Source of the DNA: Ctena decussata
Lineage: Eukaryota > Mollusca > Bivalvia > Lucinida > Lucinidae
Assembly (NCBI GenBank): GCA_963989385.1
Contig: OZ022502.1
Span: forward strand, 10,431,001 to 10,495,000
Length of the DNA: 64,000 bases
Direction of reading: 5' to 3'
This document shows, in pieces, positions 9,357 through 20,911 of this stretch. Both the position numbers and the translations under genes were made by a program. Each line of letters begins with the position of its first letter. Position 1 is the stretch's first letter. Under the pieces are notes generated by a model. The model saw only the letters and a list, made by a program, of their open reading frames with translations. It made no database searches and had not been told where the DNA came from.

Positions 9357-9380
9357 TTACTTACTTACTTACTTACTTAC
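9357..9380 (+). repeat. (TTAC)6 LINE tail
   Basis: Six perfect TTAC copies mark the 3' end of the LINE, standing in for a poly(A) tail. Sequence from 9,381 on (TTGTACTTCAGG) is flanking DNA. Confidence 0.85.
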
Positions 9381-9962
9381 TTGTACTTCAGGAGATAATA
9401 AGCAGGCGTGAACTGGTCCATTTTCTCTTTCCATTTTTTTTTAATTTTTTTTTTGCGGAATGACGTCATGCTACTCATTTTCCTTAAAAACAGTCATTTC
9501 TATAATTTCCCAGGCATTTTCATTGAAATTTGGACTGATTTCATGAAAGAAAAAAATGAGAAAATAATGCGAGCACCATGTTGACAAGGTTGTGTAATGA
9601 ACACCACCGAAACCCCAATTTTGCAGAGGGAAAAGTGGAGCATTGTTCGAGTTCGCAAAAAAGTTTTAGAATTCAGTGTCTAACCAAAACTGGTAAATGA
9701 TGTTGTACGGGTGAAATTTTAGAATATTTTTGCCAAGGATGTTTACCAGACTCTGTCAGACTGTCCTGCACGTTTCGTGAACACGGCATTATTTTACTCA
9801 TTTAGTCTCAAAACATAGATGGTTACTACTCGTTAAAACCGCCTCATCGCCGAATGAACAAAAAAATAAGGAAAATATCATCAGTTACCATTGCCTAACA
9901 TGTAAATATTGCAGGAACACAGAAATAAATGCCAATTTGCACTTTTCCCAATAGCTGGGCAG
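9381..9962. other. Non-coding flank
   Basis: AT-rich sequence with T and A runs. No ORF with a recognisable domain, RNA gene or clear repeat was seen. Confidence 0.5.
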
Positions 9963-10508
9963 ATACACTGAACAAAATTTCTAATTGGTCACTTTTTGCC
10001 ATAGAATTAAGCCTTAAGTAGATTTAGATTAGCCTGGCTACCAACTAGGACAAACAAATGTACAAATATTCTTGTATTTTACAAGCAGCACAAGCGCTTA
10101 TGCATTTGCAAAATGATTTACATCAGTTTGAGGCGTCTATTAGGATTTACACAAACATTGAAAGGGAGGTAATTTGGTAACGTCAATATTAAAATTAATA
10201 CAAGTGAAAAATGCATGAAGACAAAAAACATACCTCATGTTTTTATGATGAGAAACTTTATTTACTTCTGAAATATCATGCTTTTGTGGGGGTTTGATGC
10301 AGCCTGTATGTGTTTTCAAAGCATTCTATGGTTTACATAGAAGGGGTCATAACTCTAATCCTACAATAAAGTTTTGATTACATCATTGACTTTCAATAAG
10401 TAGATTACAGCCCAAAATTTTGATTATAATTTTATCCAAAAATACAGTTAAAAAATCATATTTCTGCATATTAGAAAACTGACCAATTAGAAATTTTGCT
10501 GAGTGTAT
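9963..10508. mobile_element. 546-bp inverted-repeat element (MITE-like)
   Basis: Terminal 28-bp arms (9963-9990 and 10481-10508) are reverse complements at 26 of 28 positions; both hold AAAATTTCTAATTGGTC. No coding capacity lies between them (a 76-codon frame at 10,383-10,613 crosses the right end and looks spurious). It is probably a non-autonomous DNA transposon; no clear target duplication was found. Confidence 0.5.
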
Positions 10509-10516
10509 GTGAAATA

Positions 10517-10648
10517 ATTGTGCACTTTTTGATAAAAGCATGAAATTTGGCACAATGTTAGACAAAGCTATTCTAAGCATTTTCAGGGTGGATGCCAAGC
10601 CGAAAAATTCCATTTATGGCGGCCATCTTGAATTTCAAAATGGCCGCC
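10517..10648 (+). repeat. Left arm of a 3.7-kb-spaced inverted repeat
   Basis: This 132-bp stretch matches the reverse complement of 14,117-14,245. Shared landmarks are TGCACTTTTTGATAAAAGCA, TTTTCAGGGTGGATGCCAAG and a GGCGGCCATCTTGA block. The last 30 bp are also self-palindromic around the GGCGGCCAT/ATGGCCGCC pair. The pair may be two copies of one dispersed repeat or the ends of a larger decayed element. Confidence 0.6.
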
Positions 10649-13600
10649 ACTGAAACTGCATTTTATGACAAACAGAATCGGAAATCATTAGAAAGACCAG
10701 TTTTGTGTTTCTGAACATGTTTACTGATCTTTCGCCACGATTTTCTCAAACTTGTCTGTTATTCGGCCTTTCTGATGTATGCTCCTGGGCGTAGACATGA
10801 CACTAATCGATAATTACATGTTTGTAAGTATAGAAATGGAATACAGTGAATCACAATTCCTCACCACCTGGTGAACAAAACCTTTCAAAATATCAATGTT
10901 TTGCAGATTTAATTCTTTTTCTAGTGAATAAAACTTATTAACTGGATGACGATAGCAATTCTTTTACTTGTTATTTTTTCTTGTTGCTTTTGTCTACATA
11001 ATAAATCATTTTGCCTAACTCATAATTTATAAAAGAACCAAAAACATAGTTTAATCCTTAAATGTATTTGAGTTTATTTTAATGCACAAAGTTATATAAG
11101 GATTTAAAAGGAAAAAATCATATTCGATTTGTAACGTACATAATAGTAGCAAAGGTACTAACAAACAACAATAATCTAAATAAACCAAAATTGATGGTTG
11201 ATAAATGTGGTCCTTACTGAACTAACACTATTATTCATTTTCAAATTCTGCACATATTTGAGAGAACAGATTGGCTCCTTTTGAATTAGTCAATACAGCG
11301 CTGAAAATTTACTTGAATCTAGAACGAAACATTTTTGTAAGAGTCCATACAATTTTGACGAATGACTTCGAGAAATAGATACACGTGTAAATGGTAACCA
11401 CTGTATCCTCAGTTTGCTCTGTATTTCATCTTAAGTAGCCAGAAGCATATGCCACTATATTGGAAAACCATCGTTGTATGTTTTTAACTATAATTATATG
11501 ATTTAAACATGTATCTGAAGGTAGGTTTAGTGGTAACGTTGAGTAACACAATTGTAGTTTGTATATAATTGTTAGTGGTGTCAGATTATTAGAATTGCAA
11601 ACTGTTGTAAAGAGTCAGTTTCAGACTGCAGCTAGGCTTTCAATGCTTTAAGTGTTAACCTGTCAACTATATTCAGATATATGTAGTATACGTAGATTTT
11701 CAATATTTCCTTTAGTACAACAGGAAAAACAAAGATCTTTACGAATGGCATACTCTGGCTCTGACTCTTTTTAAACATAGTTTTGCAGCAGCTTCACTAT
11801 AATTACCTTTTAATGACACATTCGATAAGTAAATATTTTGATCAGGGTCAAGGTTGAATATCACGTTAAATGTGTACCTGAGTGGTAATAAACGTTATCT
11901 GTTTGTATACATGTAGCTCTCGTCATTTATACTGCTGCCTATTACTCTAAGGCAAACGAAAAAAAGTGCAAATCTTTATAGTGAGACATGGAAAGTAGAG
12001 TTTTCCTATCATATGTCTGTTCACGAAGTATAACTGTCGCTATAAAAAGACATAATCTTTCCTGATCAGGTAATTTTGCACCACCATCTTTGCATATTAC
12101 GGCTTACTATTATCAACACCTAAAATATTACAACAGCATAATTACTTTCAAACAACTTGTAATAAATTATTTATTGTATTGGTATTATCTTTTATATTGT
12201 CAAGTTGTATTGAGAACACTGTTCATAAGCAGCAGGACTTCGTCATCAATAAATTATTTACTCCCCACCCCACCTCCCCTAACCCTTTCCCGAAATGATT
12301 ACAACAAACTAGGCAAAGAGATTAATTAGAATAACATTTAATTTGGTTAGTCCCTGATATTTATAGGTATAACTTATTTTATTTGTTTCTGCCCTATACA
12401 TACCGTTTTACTACATATAAGGTGTGGCTAATTAGTAAATTGCCCAATAAAATGGTTGTATACATTACTTGTTATGTTTGTTCTCGTTTATTTTCTAGTC
12501 ATACTGCAGGTTCATTCAGGAGATGAGGAACTGAGATTTGCCTTTAAATACCTAAGTAGTAACATTGATGTTGATTAATATATGTAGTCTTTTTTCATTT
12601 GCCATTGCATTTTGTGCAGTTGGAACACTGCAGATTATTATTACTTGTAAAAATATAATATTTGTCAATAACAACAACTTAAGTTCCCATATTTAGGCAC
12701 CCCTCAAGAAACTGTTGAATATATAAGCATTGATAAGGTAAGAAAAAAATATAAAACAAAACTACGGCATAGAATGAAGATTGTCGTAAACGAAAGAATT
12801 TATCGAAACCAGCTTCAAATATCCACATAACCTACTACTCAACTCCTCGTATCATTAGCTTTCAGTTCATGTTTCGATATTTTATTCCCAAAGTCCTGCT
12901 TAAGGCATCAGAGGTTGGAGCATTACAAAATAGACAACGTAAAGCTGTGTTGTAAAACTTGTAGTATTTTGACATTATGCAGTATTTTTTTTATTTTATA
13001 TGATGGTTTTAGTTGAGAAATGGCATTTCTTGTGTAACGTATACTACCCATAGAACCTTAACTAAAATAAATGTGCTCTGCAACCCAAGTTTACATGTAA
13101 CATTCTGTTCCCAAAATCTTCAAATGTCTGTTTATATTTCTCTTATCAACAGTCTTTCTTTTGTTTGCACTTAATATGCTACATCTTTTCAATAAACACT
13201 GTAAGACAATGCTCTTGTATGTATTGTAGATTACATGTCATACTAGATGCTCTTATACTACTAAATTAACGCTTTTGGGGCGTTATTTTTATAAGACTGA
13301 CTGTTGACTGCTTATCTCTAGACTTTATTTCTACATAAAGTGCTTTCCTACAACGGCAGGGCTTTATTTTCTCTACAGTGATGTCTCTGTTCTTTTATTT
13401 AATTTAACTTTTTTAATCATTTTTATAATAAATATTATGTATGCTAGTATCATTAAAAGGATGACAAAACAGTTAAGTAGTTAGGCAAGTATGTTATCAA
13501 TAATGTTAATTTAGGTAATAAAATGCCAGAAAAGAGTGAATGTCCTCTGAGCTTTTCATGTCTAGAAACATTATTAGTTTGCAGTATCCTAATTTTCGTA

Positions 13601-14116
13601 ACGTATAAAACACACGTCATGTCACCTTTAACCTAACTATTAAAGTGTCAGAGGTCTCAAGAAGCAACGTTTCTTAAGAACTGAAAGAATGTCATATTTA
13701 TAATATTTTTGAGATACAGTGAAGAAAGTTCAAAAGTGGTATTATAATGGACTTTTATAAATAAATGTTATTTACGTTACCTCCAGTAGTTGAAAAAGAT
13801 AAACAAATCATGCAGACTGTAATTATTCCACTATTTGAAGATAGGAAAAAAGGGTGAAAGGCTGACAGAAACAAAACAAAATGTTTCTGCATTCAAAGTA
13901 TATGGTTCTATGGAAATATAAATATGTAATTTACACATGTGGGCTTAACCCATAATCAGAGGGTTTACAGGTAATAACCAACACAATTTTAATAGGAACT
14001 TCTGCAAACAATACTCTCTAGAGTTCCTCCATATAACAGGGGGACTTTTATCAGCTCAAAGTCTATACAAAATGTAATGGGCTCTGATCAGTATGAAACT
14101 TACCTATAAGGCAGAC
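10649..14116. other. 3.5 kb AT-rich non-coding DNA
   Basis: No gene is supported. The few open frames above 60 codons have AT-driven composition and no domains. There is a small hairpin AACGC/GCGTT near 13,268-13,284. The region is bracketed by the inverted arms at 10,517 and 14,117, but no transposase remnant was recognised within it. Confidence 0.5.
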
Positions 14117-14245
14117 GCCATTTTGAAAAATCAAGATGGCCGCCGAAATAGGCAAAATTCAGCTTGGCATCCACCCTGAAAATTCATATTTTGGTCCAAT
14201 CTAACTATGTACCAAATTTCATGCTTTTATCAAAAAGTGCACAAT
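14117..14245 (-). repeat. Right arm of the 3.7-kb-spaced inverted repeat
   Basis: Reverse-complement partner of 10,517-10,648, with similarity of roughly 75-80% by eye and small indels. It includes CAAGATGGCCGCC and CTTGGCATCCACCCTGAAAA. Confidence 0.6.
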
Positions 14246-14624
14246 TCGGCCAAAATTTGTTACATATCTGCCCCACTACAATACAAGTCTATGGAAATTT
14301 TAAAATGCCATAGCAATGAAACCATGAGGGCAACAATAATAAAAAACAATATTTACGTAGTGGCTAATGTCATGAACATGTATGCAAAGAATCAGCTTTA
14401 TCCCCCTATATGTTTTTTGAGGAAAAGATCTTTGAATATTTTTTTCGAAAATATTTCCTTAATATTGCTATGGCAACAAATCCAATTCGGTGATTTGGAC
14501 ATGATTACCTTGTAAAAAATCCGAAGATTTTATGGTAGAATAACTGGAAACCAGCTGCCAGACCATTTCCCGTTATTTTTACGGGCACCCGTAAAAATTG
14601 CAGAAACCATCAATCATAGTTGGA
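14246..14624. other. Non-coding spacer
   Basis: No recognisable feature. The small open frame spanning 14,207-14,515 starts inside the repeat arm and has no domain. Confidence 0.4.
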
Positions 14625-14844
14625 TAGAATAACAACAAAGTGGCATGTGCGCCCAGCGAAGACTCGGAACAGCCTGGGCTAACGCCTAGTCTGATCAATC
14701 TTCGCCGACGCATGCAACGGCATGAAGGTAGCTTACTTTACGCGCACAGCGAAGCTTCTGATCAGACTTGGTGGATGTCCAGGCTGACCTGAGTCTTCGT
14801 GTGGCTCAAATACCATTGTATTGGTTTTGTCGCGTCGCGGCTCA
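14625..14844. mobile_element. Dispersed copy of the TGAGCCGCGAC-ended MITE found in every satellite unit
   Basis: The right end (TCGCGTCGCGGCTCA, to 14,844), the internal words CAACAAAGTGG, GCCCAGCG, CTAGTCTGATCA and CATGAAGGTAGC, and the overall palindromic layout match the 245-bp element in the macrosatellite units (for example 28,746-28,990). Divergence from the satellite copies is clearly higher than divergence among them. This shows the satellite unit captured an existing transposon family. Confidence 0.65.
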
Positions 14845-15226
14845 TATATGTGCAAGTCACTTGATAATACATCAAAATGCTTATTTGTTTAATTTGATGC
14901 CAGTGTGTGATCTCTTTGTCATATCTGCAGGAAGAAGTCCCCGAGAAGCATTATTCGGAACATTTATTCAGCAAACAAAGCTTCCAAGGACGGCACACAA
15001 AAAAAACACACATTTACTTTATCTATCGGTTACAAGTTCTGAACGATTTTACTTTGCGACGTCATCACAACGTCATCAAAACATTTGTGACAATTCATGA
15101 CGGTACCTACGTTCTGCAGACAATTTGAGCCCCAAAATGGCCAAGAGCCACCAAAATTTTGATATTTTCCGAATCCTCTTAGATTTGCTTATTCTCTGAG
15201 ACATAAAACTAAATTTCGCTATAGGA
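14845..15226. other. Non-coding spacer
   Basis: No supported gene. The short frames in this region (for example 14,907-15,128) have no domain. Confidence 0.4.
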
Positions 15227-15263
15227 CACCCAACTCGTCCCTTTTTGCGCGACGGGTCACATA
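15227..15263 (-). repeat. 37-bp conserved block, partner of 959-995
   Basis: Reverse complement of 959-995 with two mismatches. A second GC-rich word, TTTTAACGCGCGGGATGA, follows at about 15,265 and is not shared with the first copy. Confidence 0.55.
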
Positions 15264-15754
15264 TTTTAACGCGCGGGATGATTTGAAAAATATGCATGGA
15301 AGTGATTCCTTGCAAATTCTGCGTAGTATAGATGACGTCGTACCCGGATGCTAATTGCACTAAAAGTAAATGCTGTGAAGATTCACCAGACATGAACGGT
15401 GTTGTCCTAAATACTTCATAAAAGCAGTTTATGAAGCATAGCGGAATTGGTGAATAAAAAGATTTTTTTTTGTGTGTGTGTTCATATTAAAATGTTGGGA
15501 TAAGGATTTTATTACAGTAAGTGTATATTGTAGGTAGATATTTATTACACAAATTGTTGTTCTAAAGCTGGCTCAAAAGTATCATCAGTTTCTCCAATAT
15601 TTCCTTAGATGCTTGCCAAGTGTCATATTTCCCCGCCTATGCCGCTGTACTCCTTTATCATATAAAATATATCATATCATATACTTAGAAAAAATAAGTT
15701 GAAGGGCAGGCCATGCATGTAAGATATACTGTGTAAAATAAATGTAGCATTTTC
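15264..15754. other. Non-coding spacer
   Basis: No supported gene. A short T run and GT tract lie near 15,462-15,480. Confidence 0.4.
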
Positions 15755-17460
15755 AGCTCACCGGAGGAACAGGCTCCACGGGAGCGGCTCCGTTGTCCGT
15801 CTGTCGTCCATCGTCCGTCAACCATTTTCAAACGACTTCTCCCCTGAAACCGCTGGGCTGATTGTAACCAAATTTCATACGAAGCTTCCATCCAGGGGTG
15901 GGGTAGCCTCGGGGGGGGGGGGGGGGGGGGGACGAAAAAATGTTCAATGGTTCTGGTCACATGACCAACATAGCCTCCACGCCCATATATGGTAAGAACT
16001 TAAAAAAAAAAGTTCTTCTCCAGAACCAATAGGCCCGATGGCCTTTAAAATTGGTATGTATCATCGGGTACACGAGCACTAACAAGAAGTTTCAAATTAT
16101 GACCTTGGGTTGAACTTGACCTTTTTTCACAGTAGGGTCAAATTTGCTGTCTGGTGCTTTTTATGGGAAAATGCTAGAACATAAGATTTCTTGGAAACTG
16201 CTGAAGCTTTTGGCCTAAAAATGATATTTACCGTCAGCTTAATGAGTTCTTGAAAATTTGTGAGTACAAGTGGTCAATGTCAGTCTTTGACCCAGGTCTG
16301 TCATATTTTGACAGTTCAAAAGATCTCCTATAAAGCCACTGGGCCGGTTGTAACCAGGTTTCTAATAGAGCCTCCTGGGGTTGAGGGAACAAAATTGTTC
16401 AAAAGGCCCTGGTCACATGACCAACCTGGACGCCATATGTATGATAAAAAACCTAAAATCTTCTTCTCCTTAACAACTTGACCAAAGACCTTGGAACTTG
16501 GTATTTAGCATCAAGTACTCGAGTACTACCAAGTTTGTTCAAATGATTACCTTGGGTTGACCTTGGCGCTTTTGACGGCAAGGTCAAATATGAGAAAATT
16601 CTAGAATTTAAGATTTCATGGAACGTTTTGAAGTTTTTAGCCTAAAATTGGTATATATAGTCAGCTCAATGTGTGCATGAAGATTGTGAGTATAAGAGGT
16701 CTTGTCATTCTTTGACATTTGACCCAGAACTCTCATATTTTGACGATTTCAAACACCTCCATAAAGCCACTGGGCCAAATATAACCAGATTTCATTAAGA
16801 GCCTCCAGGGGGCTGAGGGAAAGAAAATTTAATTAACCATTCCAAGTCTAACGACCAACATGGCCGCCATGCCCATATATGGTAAAAAACCTTCAAAAAT
16901 CTTCTTCTCCACAGCCAATGGACCAAAGATTTCTCATATCTTGACAATTTCAAACAAACTACTTAAAGCCACTGGGTCAGTTGTAAACAAATTTCATATA
17001 GAACTTTCAGGGGTTTAGGGAATGAAAATTTGTTAAAATGGTCTGAGTCACATGACCAATATGGCCAATATGGCCGCCACACCCATATATGGTAAAAACC
17101 TTTAAAAGTCTCTTCAGTAGAACCAACTGACCGATGGCTTGAAACTTGTGTGTAGCATTGGGTTCTAAAGTCCTATCAAAATTGTTCAAATTATGACCTT
17201 GGGTTGACCTTGACCCTTTTTACGGCAAGGTCAAATATGGGAAAATGCTAGAAGATAAGATTTCTTGGAAACTATTGAAGATTTTGGTCTAAATATTGCA
17301 AATACATTCATCTTAATGAGTACATCAAGGTTTGTGTGTACAAGAGGTCAGGGTCATTCTTTGACCCAGGTCTCATATTTTGACAGTTTCAAACAATCTC
17401 CTCAAAAGCCACTTGGTCAGTCGTAATCAAGTTTCATATAAAACTTTCAGGGACTGAGAG
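15755..17460 (+). repeat. Degenerate tandem repeat family, about 430-bp period
   Basis: At least five diverged units are recognised by a shared block meaning 'TTTCAAAC..CTCC..AAAGCCACTGGGCC..GTAACCA..TTTCAT' near 15,820, 16,312, 16,742, 16,946 and 17,386. Each is followed by blocks such as ACCTTGGGTTGACCTTGAC and GGTCAAATATGGGAAAATGC. The third interval is short (about 205 bp), so that unit is truncated. The first unit opens with GTCCGTCTGTCGTCC. Similar repeats are frequent in bivalve genomes (recalled, not searched). No coding potential. Confidence 0.65.
15911..15931 (+). repeat. G homopolymer, 21 nt
   Basis: An uninterrupted run of 21 G. It could form a G-quadruplex and is prone to length error in sequencing. 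Confidence 0.85.
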
Positions 17461-17789
17461 CATCTCATCATAACACGTAGCAACACAATCAATAGCGGGA
17501 AATGTATTGAATTTTATAGGACAGACACGTTTCACACGATTTATATGCACAGAGATTATTAAAATTCATTTCTTCTTCCGTGTTTTGATCATTTTTTCAT
17601 AATTTTATGTTAATATTAAATTGGAGGATTTTTAAGTTGTAAACATAGCCCCTCAAATGGCATACTTATATAGTAAATGACACTAAAATGCAGGGGGCAT
17701 CTCTGTTTATTTCACGAGATCATTTTTTAAATACAAAGTTACAGATATTATGCAAAAGGATTCGAAAACTGCAATAAATAATCTTTCTT
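17461..17789. other. Non-coding spacer
   Basis: AT-rich; nothing recognisable between the two tandem repeat families. Confidence 0.4.
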
Positions 17790-19140
17790 TTTATCGAGCC
17801 TGCTTGCGGTTAGCGAGGTATAATCGCCCGTTTGGTGTTGGTGCGTCCGTCCGTCCGTCTGTCCGTCCGTCCGTTTACAGCCATATCTTGAGTTTGATAG
17901 ACCCTAGGACCTTGAAACTTCATCAAAATATGCTCCCACGAAAATGCAAATTGGCTTCCACAAAACTAGGTCACTGTGACATACTTTCACGAAAAACTAC
18001 CACATATTTAGTTTTCGAGGTCAGCCCCATATCTTTCTTTGCATTGGCTCCAGAACATTGAAACTTCATCAGTGCATGCACCTTACCACTGCAGGTCACC
18101 TCCAACAAAACTAAGTCGCTGTGACCTACTTTCGCGAAAAAGTACCACAGATTTAGTTTTCGTCTGCAGCCCCATATCTCCCTTTTCATGGGCTCCAGAA
18201 CATTGAAACTCCATCAGTGCATGCACCTTACCACTCCAGGTCACCTCCAACAAAACTAGGTCACTGTAACCAATTTTTACGAAAACGTACAACATATTTA
18301 GTTTTCGTCTGCAGCCCCATAACTCCCTTTTGATAGGCCCCAGAACATTGAAACTCCATCAGTGCATGCATCTTACCACTCCAGGTCACCTTCAACAAAT
18401 CTAGGTCGCTGTGACATACTTTCACGAAAAAGTACCACATATTTAGTTTTTTAGGTCAGCCCCTTATCTCCCTTCTCATAAGCCCCAGAACATTGAAACT
18501 TCATCAGTGCATGCACCTTACCACTCCAGGTCACCTTCAACAAATCTAGGTCGCTGTGACATACTTTCACGAAAAAGTACCACATATTAAGTTTTCGAGG
18601 TCAGCCCCATAACTTTCTTTTCTTTGGCCCCAGAACATTGAAACTTCATCAGTGCATGCACCTTACCACTCCAGGTCACCTACAACAGAACTAGGTCACT
18701 GTGACCTACTTTCACGAAAAAGTACAATATTTAGTTTTCGTCTGCAGCCCCATATCTCCCTTTTCATAGGCTCCGGAACAGTGCATGCACCTTACCGCTC
18801 CAGGTCGTCTCCAGCAAAACTAGGTTGCTGTGACCTACTTTTACGAAAAAGTAACACATATTAAGTTTTTGAGGTCAGCCCCATAACTTTCTTTTCTTTG
18901 GCCCTAGAACATTGAAACTTCATCAGTGCATGCACCTTACCACTCCAGGTCACCTACAACAAAACAAGGTCACTGTGACCTACTTTCACGGAAAAGGACC
19001 ACATATTTAGTTTTCGTCTGCAGCCCCATGTCTCCCTTTTCATAAGCCTCAGAACATTGAAACTTCATCAGTGCATGCACCTTACCACTCCAGGTCACCT
19101 TCAACAAAACTTAGTCGCTGTGTACCACTCCAGGTCCCCT
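17790..19140 (+). repeat. Tandem repeat array, about 145-bp period
   Basis: The landmark CAGAACATTGAAAC recurs at 18,051, 18,196, 18,341, 18,486 and 18,631, an exact 145-bp spacing. It continues less regularly near 18,906 and 19,050, with one internally deleted unit near 18,775. Each unit contains CATCAGTGCATGCACCTTAC, GGTCACTGTGACCTACTTTC and AGTTTTCGAGGTCAGCCCCA type blocks. A (CCGT)n microsatellite (17,844-17,874) opens the array. The last unit is cut short near 19,140. No long frame spans it. Confidence 0.75.
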
Positions 19141-19574
19141 CTCATAATGCTATGTCATCGTTTTAACATTTTTGAGTGCTAATATCTCTGTTACCACAGG
19201 ACAGATTCTTACCTTGAATATGTGATAAGTTGTTATGAAGACAGGGTGTCACCATATCACCCAAGCAGAGACTTCAGGTTGCAACTGCTAAAGCTATTGC
19301 CATCTTATGCTTAGCATTTTCATTACTGTCAAAGCGCCAACAGGCTCGATATGCTGGCCGCGGCCATCTAGTGATTATATTTTAATGCGAAAAACGTTGA
19401 AAAAATGGGGGAATTTAACTATATTTGTAAATTATTCAATGTTTTTTTTCGCAAAAACTCGCAGTTCACCTGTATATCTATTTACTAACAAAATATAGAT
19501 TTTTCGGCTTTTTCGCCTTTAGCCGTATAACAACCTTACTATTGACCTATATTTTAAGTATTTCATTGGGAAAT
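19141..19574. other. Left flank of the macrosatellite
   Basis: No gene seen. TTTTCGGCTTTTTCGCCT (about 19,500) resembles a word in the satellite unit (CTTTCGGCTTTTTCAGGCTT) only loosely. Similarity to the satellite begins sharply at 19,575. Confidence 0.4.
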
Positions 19575-20793
19575 CATAGGGAAGAATTCTCGTTATAGTG
19601 ACGGGATTTTCCGATAATCTCCGAGAGGGCCGGAGATAAGCGGTTACCTGTATGCGGTTCTCAGTTTAATAGGGAAATGTATAGAAGCTCATAAATAAGT
19701 TAAATTTTCTTATTTAATATATTTTCCGACATTAAATTATAACGTCTAGCACGAAAGAGCATTTCAAGCTCTTTAATCTGGTATAAAAATCATAGAAATG
19801 TGTCAATGAGAAGTTTCTTCCATCAGAGCCCATAGTTTTCTTTCTATAAACCATAAGTTTCTTAACACAATTTATTCAAATTACGCGAATCTTCGTTTTT
19901 GGACCTAAATAACACATATAAATTAACATTTGCGAATCTATTATAACGTATGAGCTAGAAGCTGTTATTCCACTGATTACAATGATGTATTTTATACATA
20001 CATAGCTAATTGGGAAATTTCTTCCCTGAACGCCTAATTTTGCTTACTATTGATTCGAAGCTTGGTCGAAATTTTTCTAAGTTCTCTCTATTAACCATTA
20101 AAACACTGGAAAGGGAAGCAATCCCATTTATGGCCAAGGGCTAAAATTTACAGGTAGTACAGAGTTATCGATTTTACACCGCAACGAGTTTTCTGCCAGA
20201 TGTTAGACTAGTCAGAAAAAGTGTATTACGTACTGGAATTAGAAAGATGTTGCGTGTTTGACTTTCCATGCACTTACTGAGCAGACTGTGCATATGCTAA
20301 TCTGAAGACTTTCTTCGCGTGGCGCAACACTAAATATTCCAGCCACATTCAATGATAACAGATTTATTCCTCATGCTCAGCTGACACACAACGCTGACAC
20401 AACGTCGTGTCATTTACGTTGGTTAAACGTCACTGTGCCGTTGAATTAACGTTGATATTGACGGTTACTTTTTACTTCAGACAAAAGCTGATCATATGAG
20501 GCGCGAATTAGTACTCAGGCCGAAATAAAGAGGCTTATCGAAGATGTTTTGCCATAGTTTAATCGATGATCACAAAACATCGAATCACATCGAATCAACG
20601 TTGATTCGATGATGATTCAACTTTTTTTGTCTGCTGGCATGATGAGACTGAAATGTAAACAGCGCAGATCCTGATACGACTGCTCTACTAGGCCTGCAAT
20701 GTGTGTCCCAGTAGTAAGAACTGCAGGATAGGCTATTACTGATCGCAAACTCTCAAAGTACACTTTGTAAATGTTGAAAATCGGTACTTTGTT

Positions 20794-20911
20794 GTCTACG
20801 GCCATAATACATTGAAAACATCGGTTCTCGTCCGATCACGGAAATTAAGCAACGTCGGGCCCGGTTAGTACTTGGATGGGTGACCGCCTGGGAATACCGG
20901 GTGCTGCAGAC
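20794..20911 (+). rRNA. 5S rRNA sequence in U0 (probable pseudogene or variant)
   Basis: 118 nt starting GTCTACGGCC and ending GGTGCTGCAGAC align along their whole length with animal 5S rRNA. GTCGGGCCCGG, TTAGTACTTGGATGGGTGAC and CGCCTGGGAATACCGGG are all present. The internal promoter region (A box about 50-64, C box about 80-97) is nearly canonical. The 5' end pairs with the 3' end at 8 of 9 positions (A5/C114 mismatched). In helix II, positions 14, 15 and 18 differ from the usual C, C and G, leaving A14/G65 and A18/C60 mismatches and one wobble, which suggests relaxed constraint. T runs at 20,912-20,915 and 20,922-20,925 could end polymerase III transcription. All four copies in the window are identical. 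Confidence 0.85.

Larger units (their letters stand above)
3557..9380 (+). mobile_element. CR1/L2-type non-LTR retrotransposon (LINE), apparently full length
   Basis: Two long intact ORFs occur in the order ORF1 (coiled coil, SGNH esterase, zinc knuckle) then ORF2 (apurinic-type endonuclease, reverse transcriptase). A 3' UTR with a stem-loop, AATAAA and a short tandem tail (TTAC)6 follows. An esterase-bearing ORF1, no RNase H domain and a microsatellite-like tail rather than poly(A) are typical of the CR1/L2 branch of the Jockey superfamily. Both frames are open and catalytic motifs are intact, so the copy may be young and possibly active. The 5' boundary is not determined; the start given is the ORF1 ATG. 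Confidence 0.9.

Noticed and set aside
9357..9380. (TTAC)6 as a telomere-like or ordinary microsatellite locus
   Set aside because: It sits directly after AATAAA and the 3' stem-loop of the LINE, so it is best read as the element's tail.
10383..10613. 76-codon minus-strand open frame
   Set aside because: It crosses the boundary between two repeat elements, is AT-driven in composition and has no domain.
13268..13284. Histone-type 3' stem-loop or bacterial terminator at AACGC/GCGTT
   Set aside because: The stem is only five pairs, does not match the histone consensus, and no gene lies upstream.
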